Of a DNA stretch of 49,933 nt, positions 27,387 through 36,309 are shown in pieces. Position 1 is the stretch's first letter, and each line of letters begins with the position of its first letter. Position numbers and translations under genes: made by a program. The notes under the pieces are model-generated. The model was not told the origin of the DNA. It saw nothing but the letters and a program-made list of their open reading frames with translations, and did no database searches. The stretch spans positions 1 through 49,933 of the forward strand of contig JAJZRQ010000012.1 in assembly GCA_021802585.1 (NCBI GenBank). Reading direction: 5' to 3'. The stretch comes from Chloroflexota bacterium (lineage in GTDB: Bacteria > Chloroflexota > Limnocylindria > Limnocylindrales > CSP1-4).

Positions 27387-28538
27387 ATGCCCGCCACGCC
27401 CGACCCGGATCCCGCCGCGCAGCCCGCCGCCCCTGCCGCCCCCGTCGCGGACGGCCGGCCGTACTCGCCGGGCCTCGAGGGCGTCCTCGCCGCGGAGACC
27501 TCCCTCGGCCTCGTCGACGGGGCGAACGGGCGCCTCATGTACCGCGGCTACCGGATCGGCGACCTCGTCGCCAACGGCACGTACGCCGCCGTCGCGAATC
27601 TCCTCTGGACCGGCACCTGGGACCCGCGGTCCCACATGGCGGCCGGAAGGGTCCCGTCGGCCGTCCTGTCGGCCCTCCGGGCCCTCCCGAGGACGACGAA
27701 GCCGATGGACGCCCTCCGGACGGCCGTCTCCGTCTGGGGCGCCACGCAGGTCCTCGACTGGCCCCCGAGCGAGGTCCACGCCCGCGCGATCACGGCGTTC
27801 TCGCCGTCCGCGCTCGCCGCGTTCGTCCGCCTCCGCCAGGACCTCGAGCCGATCGACCCGGATCCGCGGCTCGACCTCGTGTCGGGCTTCCTCTTCCAGC
27901 TCACCGGCGAGCGGCCCGACCCGGCGACGGCCCGGGCGCTCGACGCGTACTTCATCGTCGGCGCCGAGCACGGCCTCAACGCCTCGACGTTCGCGGCGCG
28001 GGTCATCACCTCGACCCGCTCCGACATGGCCTCGGCCGTCGCGGGGGCGATCGGAGCGATGAAGGGCCCGCTCCACGGCGGCGCGCCGTCGGAGGTCGTC
28101 GAGCAGATCCACCGGGTCGGCTCGCCGGAGCACGCCGAGCAGTGGGTCCGCGAGGCTCTGGCCCGCGGCGAGCGCCTCATGGGGTTCGGCCACCGCGTCT
28201 ACCGCGCGTACGACCCACGGGCCACCGCGCTGCGGACCGTCGTCGAGGCGATGCCGACGAAGCCCGACTGGCTCGAGCTCGCGATCAAGGTCGAGGACGT
28301 CGCCCTCCGGGTCCTCGAGGAGAAGCACCCGGACCGGCCGCTGAAGACGAACGTCGAGTTCTACGCGGCGGCGGTCCTCCAGGGCGTCGGCCTCACGCCG
28401 GACCTCTTCCCGGCGACGTTCGCCCTCGCCCGCCACGCGGGCTGGACGGCCCACGTCATCGAGCAGGCGTCCGCCAACCGGCTCATCCGGCCGGACGCCC
28501 GGTACGTCGGCCCCGGCGAGCGCGACCTGCCGGCATAG
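27387..28538 (+). CDS. gltA: Citrate synthase
   Basis: This 383-residue type-II citrate synthase/2-methylcitrate synthase has the substrate segments GLNASTFAARVITSTRSD, GAMKGPLHGGAPSEV (catalytic His) and MGFGHRVYRAYDPRA (second His), and the C-terminal DLFPATFALARHAGWTAHVIEQ with the usual active-site Arg further on. It condenses acetyl-CoA with oxaloacetate. The start at 27387 follows AGAGGA by about 10 bases and is the first ATG downstream of the -10 box. The N-terminal about 22 residues are Pro/Ala-rich. No other TCA gene is adjacent. Confidence 0.93.
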   Translation: MPATPDPDPAAQPAAPAAPVADGRPYSPGLEGVLAAETSLGLVDGANGRLMYRGYRIGDLVANGTYAAVANLLWTGTWDPRSHMAAGRVPSAVLSALRALPRTTKPMDALRTAVSVWGATQVLDWPPSEVHARAITAFSPSALAAFVRLRQDLEPIDPDPRLDLVSGFLFQLTGERPDPATARALDAYFIVGAEHGLNASTFAARVITSTRSDMASAVAGAIGAMKGPLHGGAPSEVVEQIHRVGSPEHAEQWVREALARGERLMGFGHRVYRAYDPRATALRTVVEAMPTKPDWLELAIKVEDVALRVLEEKHPDRPLKTNVEFYAAAVLQGVGLTPDLFPATFALARHAGWTAHVIEQASANRLIRPDARYVGPGERDLPA

Positions 28539-28615
28539 GGCGGGCGCGACGCGCGAGGAGGGGCAGCCGGATCCGGAGCGCGTGCTCGTTCGCCGCCGAA
28601 ACGCCGGCCGCCGGC
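28539..28615. other. Short gap between convergent citrate synthase and MFS genes
   Basis: The 77 bases hold a small CCGGATCCGG palindrome but no hairpin with a T run. I call no terminator. Confidence 0.3.
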
Positions 28616-29953
28616 CTACCGCCGCGCGGCGCGCCCGAGCGCGACGATGATCGCGAGGCCTCCGCCGAGGAACACCGCCCCGGCCGTGTAGAAGGGGGCG
28701 GCGACGCCGCCGATCCCCGCCGCGACCGCGCCGATCGCCGGACCGACGATCCCGGCGAAGTAGAGCGGGAGGAGGACGAGGTTGAGCGTCGCGGAGCGCC
28801 GCTCCGGGGCGACCTCGACGGCGACGAGCCCGAAGACCATCGCCTGGGTCGCCGCCTGGAGCGCAGCGTAGACCACGGCGACGCCGGCGAGCGCCGCCAC
28901 CCCGGGGGCGAGGGGCATGAGGAGGAGCATCGCCCCCGCGCCGAGGGCCGAGGCCCCGAGGATCGGCCGGAACCCGACCCGGTCGCCGAGCGGCCCGGCG
29001 AGCGGCGAGATGAGGGCGCCGAAGAGCGCGGCCGTCCCGGCCACGAGGCCGATCGCGGAGGCGAGGTTGCCCGCATCGCCGTTCGCGACCTCGACGAGGA
29101 GGGGCACGTACGGGCGGCTCATCTGGTTCGCCAGGATCGCCACGCCGAAGATCGCGAAGATCCGCCGGACGGCCGGATCGGCGACGACGCCGCCGACCGC
29201 CCTCCGGGCGAGCGCGATCGCCCTGCCCTTCGGCACGACCGCCGGGCGGATCTCCCGCGACCCGGCGAGGAGGAGTGCCACCGACCCGAGCGAGAGCGCG
29301 GAGCCGAGCCAGAAGACGACGACGAGCGGAAGGCCGAGGCCGTCGACGACGACGGCGCCGAGCACCGGTCCGAGGGCGAACCCGAGCGGCCCGGTCGCCC
29401 CGAAGAGGGCCGTGGTGGTCCCCACGCGACGCCGCGGCGTCACGTCGCGGAGGGCGGCGAGCATGACCCCCGTGTTCCCGAGCTGGAGGCCGACGAGGAG
29501 GAGGCTCGCGGCGAGCTGCCAGGGCTCCCGGGCGAGGGCGACGCCGGCGAAGACGACCGCCTCGACGACGGCGCTCCGCACGATGACCGCGCGGCGGCTG
29601 TACAGGTCAGCCCAGACGCCCCAGAACGGCACGAGGAGGATCCCGAAGACGAAGATCAGGCTCGAGAAGAGGCCCGTGAACGTCGGGATCTGCGCCTCCG
29701 GCAGCCCGACCTCGCGGAGGCGGAGCGGGAGGAAGGCGAAGACCTGCGAGACGCCGATCGCCTCGATCGTCGAGACGATGCCGTAGACGACGAGGAGCGA
29801 GCGCCATCCCTGGGCCGGTCCCGGGGCCTGCCGCGGGGACGCCGGGGGGGCGGGCGACGTGGCGGCGGGCGATGGGGCGGCAAACGGCTCGGGCGCCGTG
29901 GGCGACTGGGACCCGGGCGCGCGGGCGCCCGGCTCCGCCGGTTCGGGGGTCAC
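28616..29953 (-). CDS. MFS transporter
   Basis: This 445-residue membrane protein has about 12 helices, two six-helix halves and a central cytosolic loop near SREIRPAVVPKGRAIALARR. The loop between helices 2 and 3 reads VPFWGVWADLYSRRAVIV, a relaxed version of the MFS A motif (GxxxDxxGRR). The first 48 residues are a Pro/Ala/Ser-rich cytosolic tail. The start is GTG at 29953, six bases after a TAGACT box on the same strand, so the message is probably leaderless. The substrate is unknown; drug or metabolite efflux is usual for this group. Confidence 0.86.
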   Translation of the reverse strand: MTPEPAEPGARAPGSQSPTAPEPFAAPSPAATSPAPPASPRQAPGPAQGWRSLLVVYGIVSTIEAIGVSQVFAFLPLRLREVGLPEAQIPTFTGLFSSLIFVFGILLVPFWGVWADLYSRRAVIVRSAVVEAVVFAGVALAREPWQLAASLLLVGLQLGNTGVMLAALRDVTPRRRVGTTTALFGATGPLGFALGPVLGAVVVDGLGLPLVVVFWLGSALSLGSVALLLAGSREIRPAVVPKGRAIALARRAVGGVVADPAVRRIFAIFGVAILANQMSRPYVPLLVEVANGDAGNLASAIGLVAGTAALFGALISPLAGPLGDRVGFRPILGASALGAGAMLLLMPLAPGVAALAGVAVVYAALQAATQAMVFGLVAVEVAPERRSATLNLVLLPLYFAGIVGPAIGAVAAGIGGVAAPFYTAGAVFLGGGLAIIVALGRAARR

Positions 29954-29959
29954 GGACGG

Positions 29960-29965
29960 AGTCTA
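29960..29965 (-). promoter_or_regulatory. -10 box TAGACT of the MFS gene (leaderless)
   Basis: Minus-strand TAGACT, six bases, then GTG. It forms a divergent pair with the GNAT promoter 25 bases away. Confidence 0.6.
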
Positions 29966-29989
29966 CCGGCGCGGCGCCGCGAGGCATGG

Positions 29990-29995
29990 CACGAT
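29990..29995 (+). promoter_or_regulatory. -10-like box CACGAT of the GNAT gene (leaderless)
   Basis: CACGAT differs from the common TACGAT by one base and lies exactly six bases before the GTG at 30002. It is called mainly because of the spacing. Confidence 0.45.
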
Positions 29996-30001
29996 CTGCA
30001 G

Positions 30002-30508
30002 GTGACCGAGCCTCCGGCGCCCCCGAGCGTGCCCCGCGGACGCCTCCGCGTCCGTCGCGCGACCCGGGCCGACCTGCCGGTCGTCCTCGACCTCCGTCTC
30101 GCGTTCGACCGGGAGCTGCTCGGCGGCGACCTCCCGCCGGACCGCGTCGGCCCGCACCGCTCGCAGGTGGCGGACTACCTCGCGACGCACGTCGACGGCG
30201 AGGCCTACCGCCTCTGGGTCGCGGAGGACGGCGGGCGGATCGTCGGGATGGGCGGCCTCGTCGTCGTCGACCGCCCGCCGCACGCGCGCTCCCGGCGGTC
30301 CGCCGAAGGGTTCATCGTCAACGTCTACACGCTGCCGACATGGCGGGGCCGGGGCGTCGGGCGGGTGGTGATGGACGCCCTCGTCGCGGACGCTCGCACG
30401 CTCCGCCTCCGGCGCGTCTACCTGCGCACGTCGGATGCGGGCCGCGCCCTCTACGAGGAGATGGGCTTCCGCGACCCGGGGAACTACCTCTCACTCGACC
30501 TCGACTGA
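30002..30508 (+). CDS. GNAT-family N-acetyltransferase
   Basis: This 168-residue protein has the GNAT fold: an N-terminal strand RLRVRRATRADLPVVLDLRLAFDRELL, a central strand GFIVNVYTLPTWRGRGVGRVVMDALV that contains the acetyl-CoA pyrophosphate loop (R/Q-x-x-G-x-G/A as RGRGVG), and the C-terminal YEEMGFRDPGNYLSLDL. It acetylates an unknown small molecule or protein. The GTG at 30002 is used, with a -10-like box six bases upstream. Its last 25 bases overlap the end of the convergent kinase-like gene. Confidence 0.88.
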   Translation: MTEPPAPPSVPRGRLRVRRATRADLPVVLDLRLAFDRELLGGDLPPDRVGPHRSQVADYLATHVDGEAYRLWVAEDGGRIVGMGGLVVVDRPPHARSRRSAEGFIVNVYTLPTWRGRGVGRVVMDALVADARTLRLRRVYLRTSDAGRALYEEMGFRDPGNYLSLDLD

Positions 30509-31194
30509 TCGGGCGCCCGGGCCGCCACGTCCGGCGGCGGCGCCGCGGCCGCCCGCTCCACCCCCCACGGCGACGAGAGCGCACCGGTCGCCGCGAGCCA
30601 GTCGGCGACCCGGTCGGCCGCCCCCGCCACGTCGTCGTCGGAGACGTCGAGGTCGAGGACCGGGAGGAACGAGCCCGCAGCGAGCTCGCGGAGGAGGCCC
30701 TGCTCACGGACGAAGACAGCGAGGTCGTCGTACTGGTCGGGCCTGCCCGAGACCCTGAGCCGCTCCTCCCGCGCGGCGGCGAACGTCTCCGCGCGACGCG
30801 TGCACAGGACGACCCGGAACCCGAGCGGCCGGAGGCGCTCCTCGAGCCACCGGAAGTCGGGGTCGCGGCCGTTGAGCCGGCGCTGCTCCGCGCGTGTCGA
30901 GAGGTGGAACCGGTCGACGATCCAGCTGTAGTACGGGAGGAGCTCGAAGAGGCGCGCCCACGTGGCGTACGCCTCCATCGCCCGGGCCTCCTCCTCGGGC
31001 GCGTAGTTCACGAGGCCGCGGCCCCACGGGTGGTCGGTGAACCCGCACCACTCCGCCGACACGAGCGGCGACGGGTACACGTACTTCCGAGCCCCGACGA
31101 CCCGCGGGTGGCGGTTGAGAGCGAACGCGAGGTCGGTCTTGTGGGTGAGGCGGGTCCCCTCGAGGATGACCTTCGGCGTGAGCTTCGTCCCCAC
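30484..31194 (-). CDS. P-loop NTPase-like protein, degenerate nucleoside/thymidylate-kinase fold
   Basis: The protein has 236 residues. The N-terminus VILEGTRLTHKTDLAF resembles the P-loop of deoxynucleoside/thymidylate kinases, but the second glycine of GxxxxGK[ST] is His (G13-T-R-L-T-H18-K19-T20). The Lys and Thr that hold phosphate remain. The later segment LGFRVVLCTRRAETFAAAREERL has the position and polarity of the kinase LID region, and FLPVLDLDVSDDDVAGAADRVADWL matches the terminal strand-helix. It may bind nucleotide weakly or act as a non-catalytic homologue. The GTG at 31194 lies 11 bases after the lipoprotein stop, so the two share a transcript. The assignment is by fold impression only. 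Confidence 0.6.
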   Translation of the reverse strand: MGTKLTPKVILEGTRLTHKTDLAFALNRHPRVVGARKYVYPSPLVSAEWCGFTDHPWGRGLVNYAPEEEARAMEAYATWARLFELLPYYSWIVDRFHLSTRAEQRRLNGRDPDFRWLEERLRPLGFRVVLCTRRAETFAAAREERLRVSGRPDQYDDLAVFVREQGLLRELAAGSFLPVLDLDVSDDDVAGAADRVADWLAATGALSSPWGVERAAAAPPPDVAARAPDQSRSSER

Positions 31195-31205
31195 GGCCGG
31201 CCGCG

Positions 31206-31988
31206 TCAGGGCCGGATCATGAAGGACGTCGCGATGTCGGCGATCGCCTGCGAGAAGTCCGACGCGCGGGCTGGCGGCACGGCGAACGTCATGACGTACC
31301 CGCGCCCCGGAAGGACGTAGAGCACCTGCGTGACCGCGGACGAGCCGGTCTGGCCGTCCGGCCGGGTGATCGGGGCGAGGTACGCGAGCGAGTAGCCGCG
31401 GCCGGCCGTCAGGAGGACCGGGTCGAGCTGGACGTCCTTCTCGACGAGCTGCGCGACCTGGCCCTGGATCGTCTTCGCGAACGTCTCCAGCGACACGTCG
31501 AGGGGGAGTTCGACCTCGGTCACGACGAGTGTCACGAGGTCGCCGGCCTGGACGACCGACGGCGTCGCGTCGAACGCGACGTAGGTCGTCGACGCGGCGA
31601 GCGCGCCGAGCCGGGCGGCAAGGGAGTCGGCGAACGCTGGGTTGCGCTCCCGCATCGACGCCAGGAGCGCCTCGTGGCTCCCGGGGACCGGCACCTCGCG
31701 CCAGCCGCTCGGGAGGGTGAACGTGAACGCGCCGGCGGGGAGCGGCGTCGCGCCGGCGGCGGGACCGCCGGAGCCGGGCGACCCGGTCGGCGACGACGGC
31801 GCGGCCGGCGGCGAGCCCGTGGCCGACGACCCGCCCGGGGCGGACGAGCCTCCCGGATTGGACGAGCCGCAGGCGGCGACGAGGAGGGCCGCCGCGGCGA
31901 GGAGCGCGAGGAGCGCGGTGTGGCGGGCGAGACCGCGGCGCGCCGGGCAGGATCGGATGACGATGCCGTCGGAGATCACCTGGGCCAC
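31206..31988 (-). CDS. Secreted lipoprotein of unknown function
   Basis: This 260-residue protein has a lipoprotein signal sequence: an Arg-rich n-region, hydrophobic LLALLAAAALLVAAC with C40 as the lipidated residue, and then a low-complexity Gly/Ser/Pro linker of about 50 residues. The mature domain begins FTFTLPSGWREVPVPGS and includes long strands ending with YVLPGRGYVMTFAVPPARASDFSQAIADIATSFMI. That pattern resembles bacterial domains that carry a Trp near the start and fold as a PsbP-like sheet, but I cannot name the family with confidence. The GTG at 31988 has GGAGG six bases upstream. Expect an extracellular, membrane-anchored location. Confidence 0.75.
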   Translation of the reverse strand: MAQVISDGIVIRSCPARRGLARHTALLALLAAAALLVAACGSSNPGGSSAPGGSSATGSPPAAPSSPTGSPGSGGPAAGATPLPAGAFTFTLPSGWREVPVPGSHEALLASMRERNPAFADSLAARLGALAASTTYVAFDATPSVVQAGDLVTLVVTEVELPLDVSLETFAKTIQGQVAQLVEKDVQLDPVLLTAGRGYSLAYLAPITRPDGQTGSSAVTQVLYVLPGRGYVMTFAVPPARASDFSQAIADIATSFMIRP

Positions 31989-32021
31989 GTGGGTCCTCCA
32001 GAGCGAAACGGGTCCGCGCGT

Positions 32022-32027
32022 ACGGTA
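32022..32027 (-). promoter_or_regulatory. -10-like box TACCGT of the lipoprotein gene
   Basis: TACCGT on the minus strand lies 33 bases before the GTG. With the GGAGG downstream it fits a leadered transcript of the lipoprotein and kinase-like genes. Confidence 0.35.
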
Positions 32028-32073
32028 CCGCCGAAGCGGGCGACGCGCCGCCGGCGCCGCCCGTGGCGGCCGC

Positions 32074-32928
32074 TCAGCCCGCTCCGGTGACGAGGAGCGC
32101 GGCGATCGCCGCGGCGACGACGCCGGCCCCGTGGACCCGGCCCAGCGGCTCGCGGAGGATGAGCGCCGCGAGGACGACCGTGGCCACCGGGTAGAGCGAG
32201 CCGAGGGCGGCGGCGAGGGCGAGGCCCCCGCCCTGGGCGGCGAGGAGGAACATCGCGTTCCCGGCGAGGTCGAGGACGCCGACGAGGGCGACGAGTCCCC
32301 CGGCCGCGCGCTGCCCGCGGAGCGCCGTCGGGACGGGCGTCCGAAGCGCGACGACGACGAGGAGGGTGAGGACCGAGGAGGTCGCCCGGGCGACGGCGAG
32401 GGGCCCGAAGACCCCCTGCTCCACCTGCCCGACGCACGTGCTGTAGAGGCCGAAGGCCACGCCGGCCCCAACCGCGAGGGCGAGCCCGCCGCGCCCGGTC
32501 GTGCCGTCGTCGGCGATCGACACGAGGACGATCGCCACGAGGGCGAGGCCGAAACCCGCGAGGCGGACGGGGCCCGGCACGCCGGCGGTCGCGAACCCGA
32601 CGCCGACCGGGATGATCGCCGCGAGGAGGCCCGTGATCGGGGCGACGATCGCCATCCGGCCGTCCGCGAGGGCGCGGTAGAGGCCCGCGAGGCCGACCGA
32701 GCCGAAGACGGCGCCCGCCGCGGCCCACGCGGCGTCGCCCGGGGCCGGCAGCGCCTCGCCGGCGAGGAGCGCGGCGGCGACCGCGCCCGCCAGCCCGATG
32801 ACCTGGGCACCGAACAGGACGACGAAGACGGGGAGCCGCTTCGCGGCCATCCCTCCCCCGAAGTCGCCGGCGCCCCAGAGGACCGCAGCGACGAGGGCCG
32901 AGGCGGCCGCGAGGAGGTCGGCCGGCAC
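32074..32928 (-). CDS. EamA/DMT-family transporter (second copy)
   Basis: This 284-residue protein has ten predicted helices in two EamA halves. The first starts ALVAAVLWGAGDFGGGMAAKR and the second starts LALAVGAGVAFGLYSTCVGQ; the end has LREPLGRVHGAGVVAAAIAALLV. It is shorter than the copy at 2.9-4.0 kb and only distantly similar. The GTG at 32928 lies 22 bases after the SbcC-like stop, so it may be the last gene of that operon. Substrate unknown. Confidence 0.86.
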   Translation of the reverse strand: MPADLLAAASALVAAVLWGAGDFGGGMAAKRLPVFVVLFGAQVIGLAGAVAAALLAGEALPAPGDAAWAAAGAVFGSVGLAGLYRALADGRMAIVAPITGLLAAIIPVGVGFATAGVPGPVRLAGFGLALVAIVLVSIADDGTTGRGGLALAVGAGVAFGLYSTCVGQVEQGVFGPLAVARATSSVLTLLVVVALRTPVPTALRGQRAAGGLVALVGVLDLAGNAMFLLAAQGGGLALAAALGSLYPVATVVLAALILREPLGRVHGAGVVAAAIAALLVTGAG

Positions 32929-32950
32929 CGGCGCGGGGCGACGGGGCCGG

Positions 32951-35137
32951 TCAGCGGGCCGGAGTCGCGGGTTCCGGCTCCTCGTCGGCGCCGTCGTCGG
33001 CGGCCGTGGGGCCCCGGAGCTCCACGACGCGGTCGGCGGCGCCGTCGTACCGGTCGAACGTCGTCAGGTAGACGACCTGGAAGTCGGAGGCGAGCTCGCG
33101 GAGGAGCGCGATCGCCCGGGCGGCGCGCTCGTCGTCGAACGTGACGAACGGGTCGTCGAAGACGAGCGGCGGGCGGCGGTCCTGGGTCACGAGGCGGACG
33201 ATCCCGAGCCTCGCCGCGAGGTAGCCGAGGTCGAGGGTCCCCTGCGAGAGGTCGTCGAGGCGGACCCAGTCGCCGCGCTCAGGGGCGAAGACCCGGATGT
33301 CGAGCGTCGCGTCGTCCACGTCGACCCGACGGTACCGGCCCGCGGTGAGGCGCGCGAGGTCGGCCCGCATTCGCTTCTCGAGGTAGCGCGTCGCCGTCCG
33401 CATCGTCGAGCTCTCGGCCCGGCCGATCGCCTCGAACGCCTTCTGGTAGACGCGCTGGCGGCGCTGGAGGGAGGCAAGCTGCTCCCGCCACGCCACGAGC
33501 CGCTCCGCCTCGCCGGCCACCTTCTCGGCGTCCACCGGGCTCTGCTCGACCCGCGCCCGGGCCCCCGCCTCGTCGTCGCGGGCGCGCTCGAGGGCCGCCT
33601 CCTGGTCCCGGACCTCGACCTCGAGGCGCTCCCGGGCGCGGGGCTCCTTCGCGATCGGGCCGAGCGCCTCGAGGGCCGCCGTCTTCTGCTCGATCGCGAG
33701 CGCGGCGGCGTCGCGGATCATCGGGAGCGTCTCGACGGGCTCCTTCCCGACGAGGCCGTCGAGCTGGGCCGCCGCGCGCTCGATCGCCTGGACGTGGGCG
33801 TCCTCGCGGGCGAGGAGGTCCTCCGCCGCCGGCGGGTCCGGCACCGCGAGCGTCCCGAGCTGCGCGGCGACATCCGCCTCCCGGCGCCGCAGGTCGTCGG
33901 CGAGCTGGCTCCGTCCGCGGAGGCGCCGGGCGATCTCCTCCTCCCGGAGCTCCTTCTGACGCCGGAAGTCGAAGGCGGCCCGGCGGCGGGCCCGGGCAAC
34001 GAGCGCGAGGAGGAGGCCCACGCCGGCGGCCGCGGCGCCCGCGGCGATCGCGGCCGTGACGCCCGCCACGACGCCGACGGCCACTGCGGCGACGCCGCCG
34101 GCAGCGAGGAGGAGGGCGAGCCAGGCAAACGGGCGGTAGCGCGGCTCGGGGATGACGACCTCGTAGTCGACCGAGACGGGCTCGCCCTCGAGCTGGGCGC
34201 GCAGCCCGACGACCTCCCGGTCGAGGGCGCGGATCCGCTCGACGATCTGGCGGAGGACCGGGAGGGGGTTCGACGACGGGTGGCTCCCCTCGAGCTCCGC
34301 GACCCGGGCGGCGACGGCGACGGCCTGCCGGTACCGCTCGAAGCGCTCCTGGGCCGCGAGCCGCTCGGCGCCGAGCCGCTCGGCCTGGCGCGCCTTCTCG
34401 AGGAGGGCGCGCCGCTCGACGAGGGCGTGCTCGGCGGCGGCCCGGCGCTCGCGGGCCACCACGAGGGCGTCGCGGTCGCGCTCGAGCTGCGCCAGCTGCG
34501 CCTCACCCTGGGCGACCGTGGCGTCCGCGCGGGCGACGGCTTCCTCGGCGACCCGCAGGCGGCCGGGGTTCCGCTCGCCGCGCGCCTGGAGCTCGCGGAG
34601 GGCGCGGTCGAGGCGCCGCTTCGCGACGCTCGTGCCGCGGTCCGCGCCGCTGATCGAGGCCTGGAGGCGATCGCGGAGGGCACCCTCGTCGCGGGCGAGG
34701 TCGAAGACCTCGTGGTGGTGGATCGACGCCGTCGAGCGGTAGAACTTCTCACCGGGGATGCCGGTGAGGTCGGCGAGGACCTCGTCGGCGCGGGCGGGAT
34801 CCGTGATCGTCTCGCCGTCGAGCTCGAGCTTCACGACGCCCTTCGCCCCGCGGAAGTCCTTCTCGAGGTGGCCGGTCCGGGTCCCGTCGGGGTCCTCCTG
34901 GACGAAGTCGATCGCGACCCACGGGCGGCCGTCCTCGGCGGCGCCCCAGCTGCGGAGCCCCTCGATCTCGGCGCCGCCTGCCGTCACGCGGCGGAAGAGC
35001 GCGACCTCGAGCGCCCGCTGGATCGTCGTCTTGCCAGCCTCGTTCGGCCCGCGCACGACCGTCAGGCCCGGCGCGAGCTCGACGTCGAGGTCGCGATGGA
35101 CCTTGAGGTCACGGAGCCGGAGGCGGGTGATCCTCAC
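32951..35137 (-). CDS. SbcC/YhaN-like SMC ATPase with a central membrane hairpin
   Basis: This 728-residue ABC-type SMC-like ATPase has Walker A RGPNEAGKTT (29-38), a coiled-coil arm at about 180-315, two adjacent transmembrane segments at about 337-382 (WLALLLAAGGVAAVAVGVVAGV then a Gly/Ala-rich helix ending LLLALVARARRR), and a second coiled coil at about 385-575. The signature LSQGTLDLGYLA follows (629-640), then Walker B PLVFDDPF (657-664). In SbcC the arm is longer and soluble; YhaN-like proteins keep such membrane segments. It would pair with the adjacent SbcD-like nuclease and tether a DNA-repair complex to the membrane. The GTG overlaps the nuclease stop (GTGA). Confidence 0.85.
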   Translation of the reverse strand: MRITRLRLRDLKVHRDLDVELAPGLTVVRGPNEAGKTTIQRALEVALFRRVTAGGAEIEGLRSWGAAEDGRPWVAIDFVQEDPDGTRTGHLEKDFRGAKGVVKLELDGETITDPARADEVLADLTGIPGEKFYRSTASIHHHEVFDLARDEGALRDRLQASISGADRGTSVAKRRLDRALRELQARGERNPGRLRVAEEAVARADATVAQGEAQLAQLERDRDALVVARERRAAAEHALVERRALLEKARQAERLGAERLAAQERFERYRQAVAVAARVAELEGSHPSSNPLPVLRQIVERIRALDREVVGLRAQLEGEPVSVDYEVVIPEPRYRPFAWLALLLAAGGVAAVAVGVVAGVTAAIAAGAAAAGVGLLLALVARARRRAAFDFRRQKELREEEIARRLRGRSQLADDLRRREADVAAQLGTLAVPDPPAAEDLLAREDAHVQAIERAAAQLDGLVGKEPVETLPMIRDAAALAIEQKTAALEALGPIAKEPRARERLEVEVRDQEAALERARDDEAGARARVEQSPVDAEKVAGEAERLVAWREQLASLQRRQRVYQKAFEAIGRAESSTMRTATRYLEKRMRADLARLTAGRYRRVDVDDATLDIRVFAPERGDWVRLDDLSQGTLDLGYLAARLGIVRLVTQDRRPPLVFDDPFVTFDDERAARAIALLRELASDFQVVYLTTFDRYDGAADRVVELRGPTAADDGADEEPEPATPAR

Positions 35138-36309
35138 AGCGTCACCTCGCGGCCGTCGAGGAGGAGTCGCGCCAGGCGGAGCGCCTCCCGCACCTCGCGG
35201 GCCTCGTCGTCGCGGCCGCCCGCCTCGCGCTCGGCGATCTCGGCCTCGAGGTCCCGGACGAGGGCTCCGGCGATCGTATCCGGCGGCGGGAGCGGCCCTT
35301 CGGGCAGCGCCGCCGTCGAGGCGTCGCGCACCCGGACGCGGAAGAAGCGGGCGGCCACCTCGCGCTCCACCTCGTCGGGGGAGAGGTCGAGCTCGTCGGG
35401 ACGGACCCCCGTCACCCGGACATCGAGGACGAGGTCCGGGTCGGCCCGGGCGACGATCTGCTCGACGAGAGCCGGCTGGCCGGGGATCTCCGTCGCGGCG
35501 ACGTCCAGGCGCTCGAACCGCGTCCTCCCGACCCGGCGCTCCTCGACGGCGACGTGGCGGCCACGGTCGCGCTGCTCGAGGGCGACGAGGAGGACGTTCC
35601 CCGCCTTGTCCTGGTCGACCGCGACCGGCTCGGGGGCCCCGCTGTACGCCCACACGGTCGCCCCGGCGCGACCCCGCTGGGTGGAGTGCCAGTGCCCGAG
35701 CGCGAGGTAGTCGAGGTGCGAGCCGGCGACCTCGTCGCTCGTGAAGACGACCTCGTCGTGCTCGGTCCGCTCCGGGATGTGGAGCGAGCCGTGGATCATC
35801 CCGACGTGCCACGTCGCCCGGTCGTCGCCGGCGACGTCGAACCCCGCGAGGGGGCTCCGCGGCGCCCGCTTCGTGGCGAAGACCCGCCCGTGGACGGCGA
35901 GGTCGAGCTCGCGGATGACGACGTCCGGACGCTCCGGCGTGAGCACGACGATCCGGTCCGCGTCGGGCGGGAGGCCGGCGAGGGCCGCGAGGTCGTACGC
36001 CCGGTAGACGGACGCCCCGTCGTAGACGTCGTGGGTCCCGGGGATCACGACCGTCCGGATGGCGCCGTCGGCGAGGCGCCGGAGCTCGGCGGCGACGCGC
36101 TCCACCGAACGCCGCGGCTGGGTGTTCGAGTCGAAGAGGTCGCCGGCGACGAGGACGACGTCGACGCGCTCCGCGAGGGCGAGGTCGACGGTTGCCCGGA
36201 AGGCCGCGAACTGCCGCTCGCGCTGCGCGGCGGCCTGCTCGCCGAGGTCGGCGTGGCGGGCTCCGAGGTGAACGTCGGCCGTGTGGAGCAGGCGGAGCAT
36301 TGCGGGCAT
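35134..36309 (-). CDS. SbcD/Mre11-like metallophosphoesterase (DNA repair exonuclease)
   Basis: This 391-residue calcineurin-like nuclease has metal-site motifs HTADVHLG (D12, H14), GDLFDSN (D57), a third motif GTHD (91-94) in place of the canonical GNHD, MIHGS, and GHWHSTQ. The Asn to Thr change removes a usual metal ligand, although the flanking His is kept. The C-terminal half contains a capping domain with EVAARFFRVRVRD and a helical tail. The ATG at 36309 is used; an ATG at 36300 is also possible. It is upstream of and overlaps the SMC-like partner, the normal order for an SbcD-SbcC pair. Confidence 0.85.
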   Translation of the reverse strand: MPAMLRLLHTADVHLGARHADLGEQAAAQRERQFAAFRATVDLALAERVDVVLVAGDLFDSNTQPRRSVERVAAELRRLADGAIRTVVIPGTHDVYDGASVYRAYDLAALAGLPPDADRIVVLTPERPDVVIRELDLAVHGRVFATKRAPRSPLAGFDVAGDDRATWHVGMIHGSLHIPERTEHDEVVFTSDEVAGSHLDYLALGHWHSTQRGRAGATVWAYSGAPEPVAVDQDKAGNVLLVALEQRDRGRHVAVEERRVGRTRFERLDVAATEIPGQPALVEQIVARADPDLVLDVRVTGVRPDELDLSPDEVEREVAARFFRVRVRDASTAALPEGPLPPPDTIAGALVRDLEAEIAEREAGGRDDEAREVREALRLARLLLDGREVTL

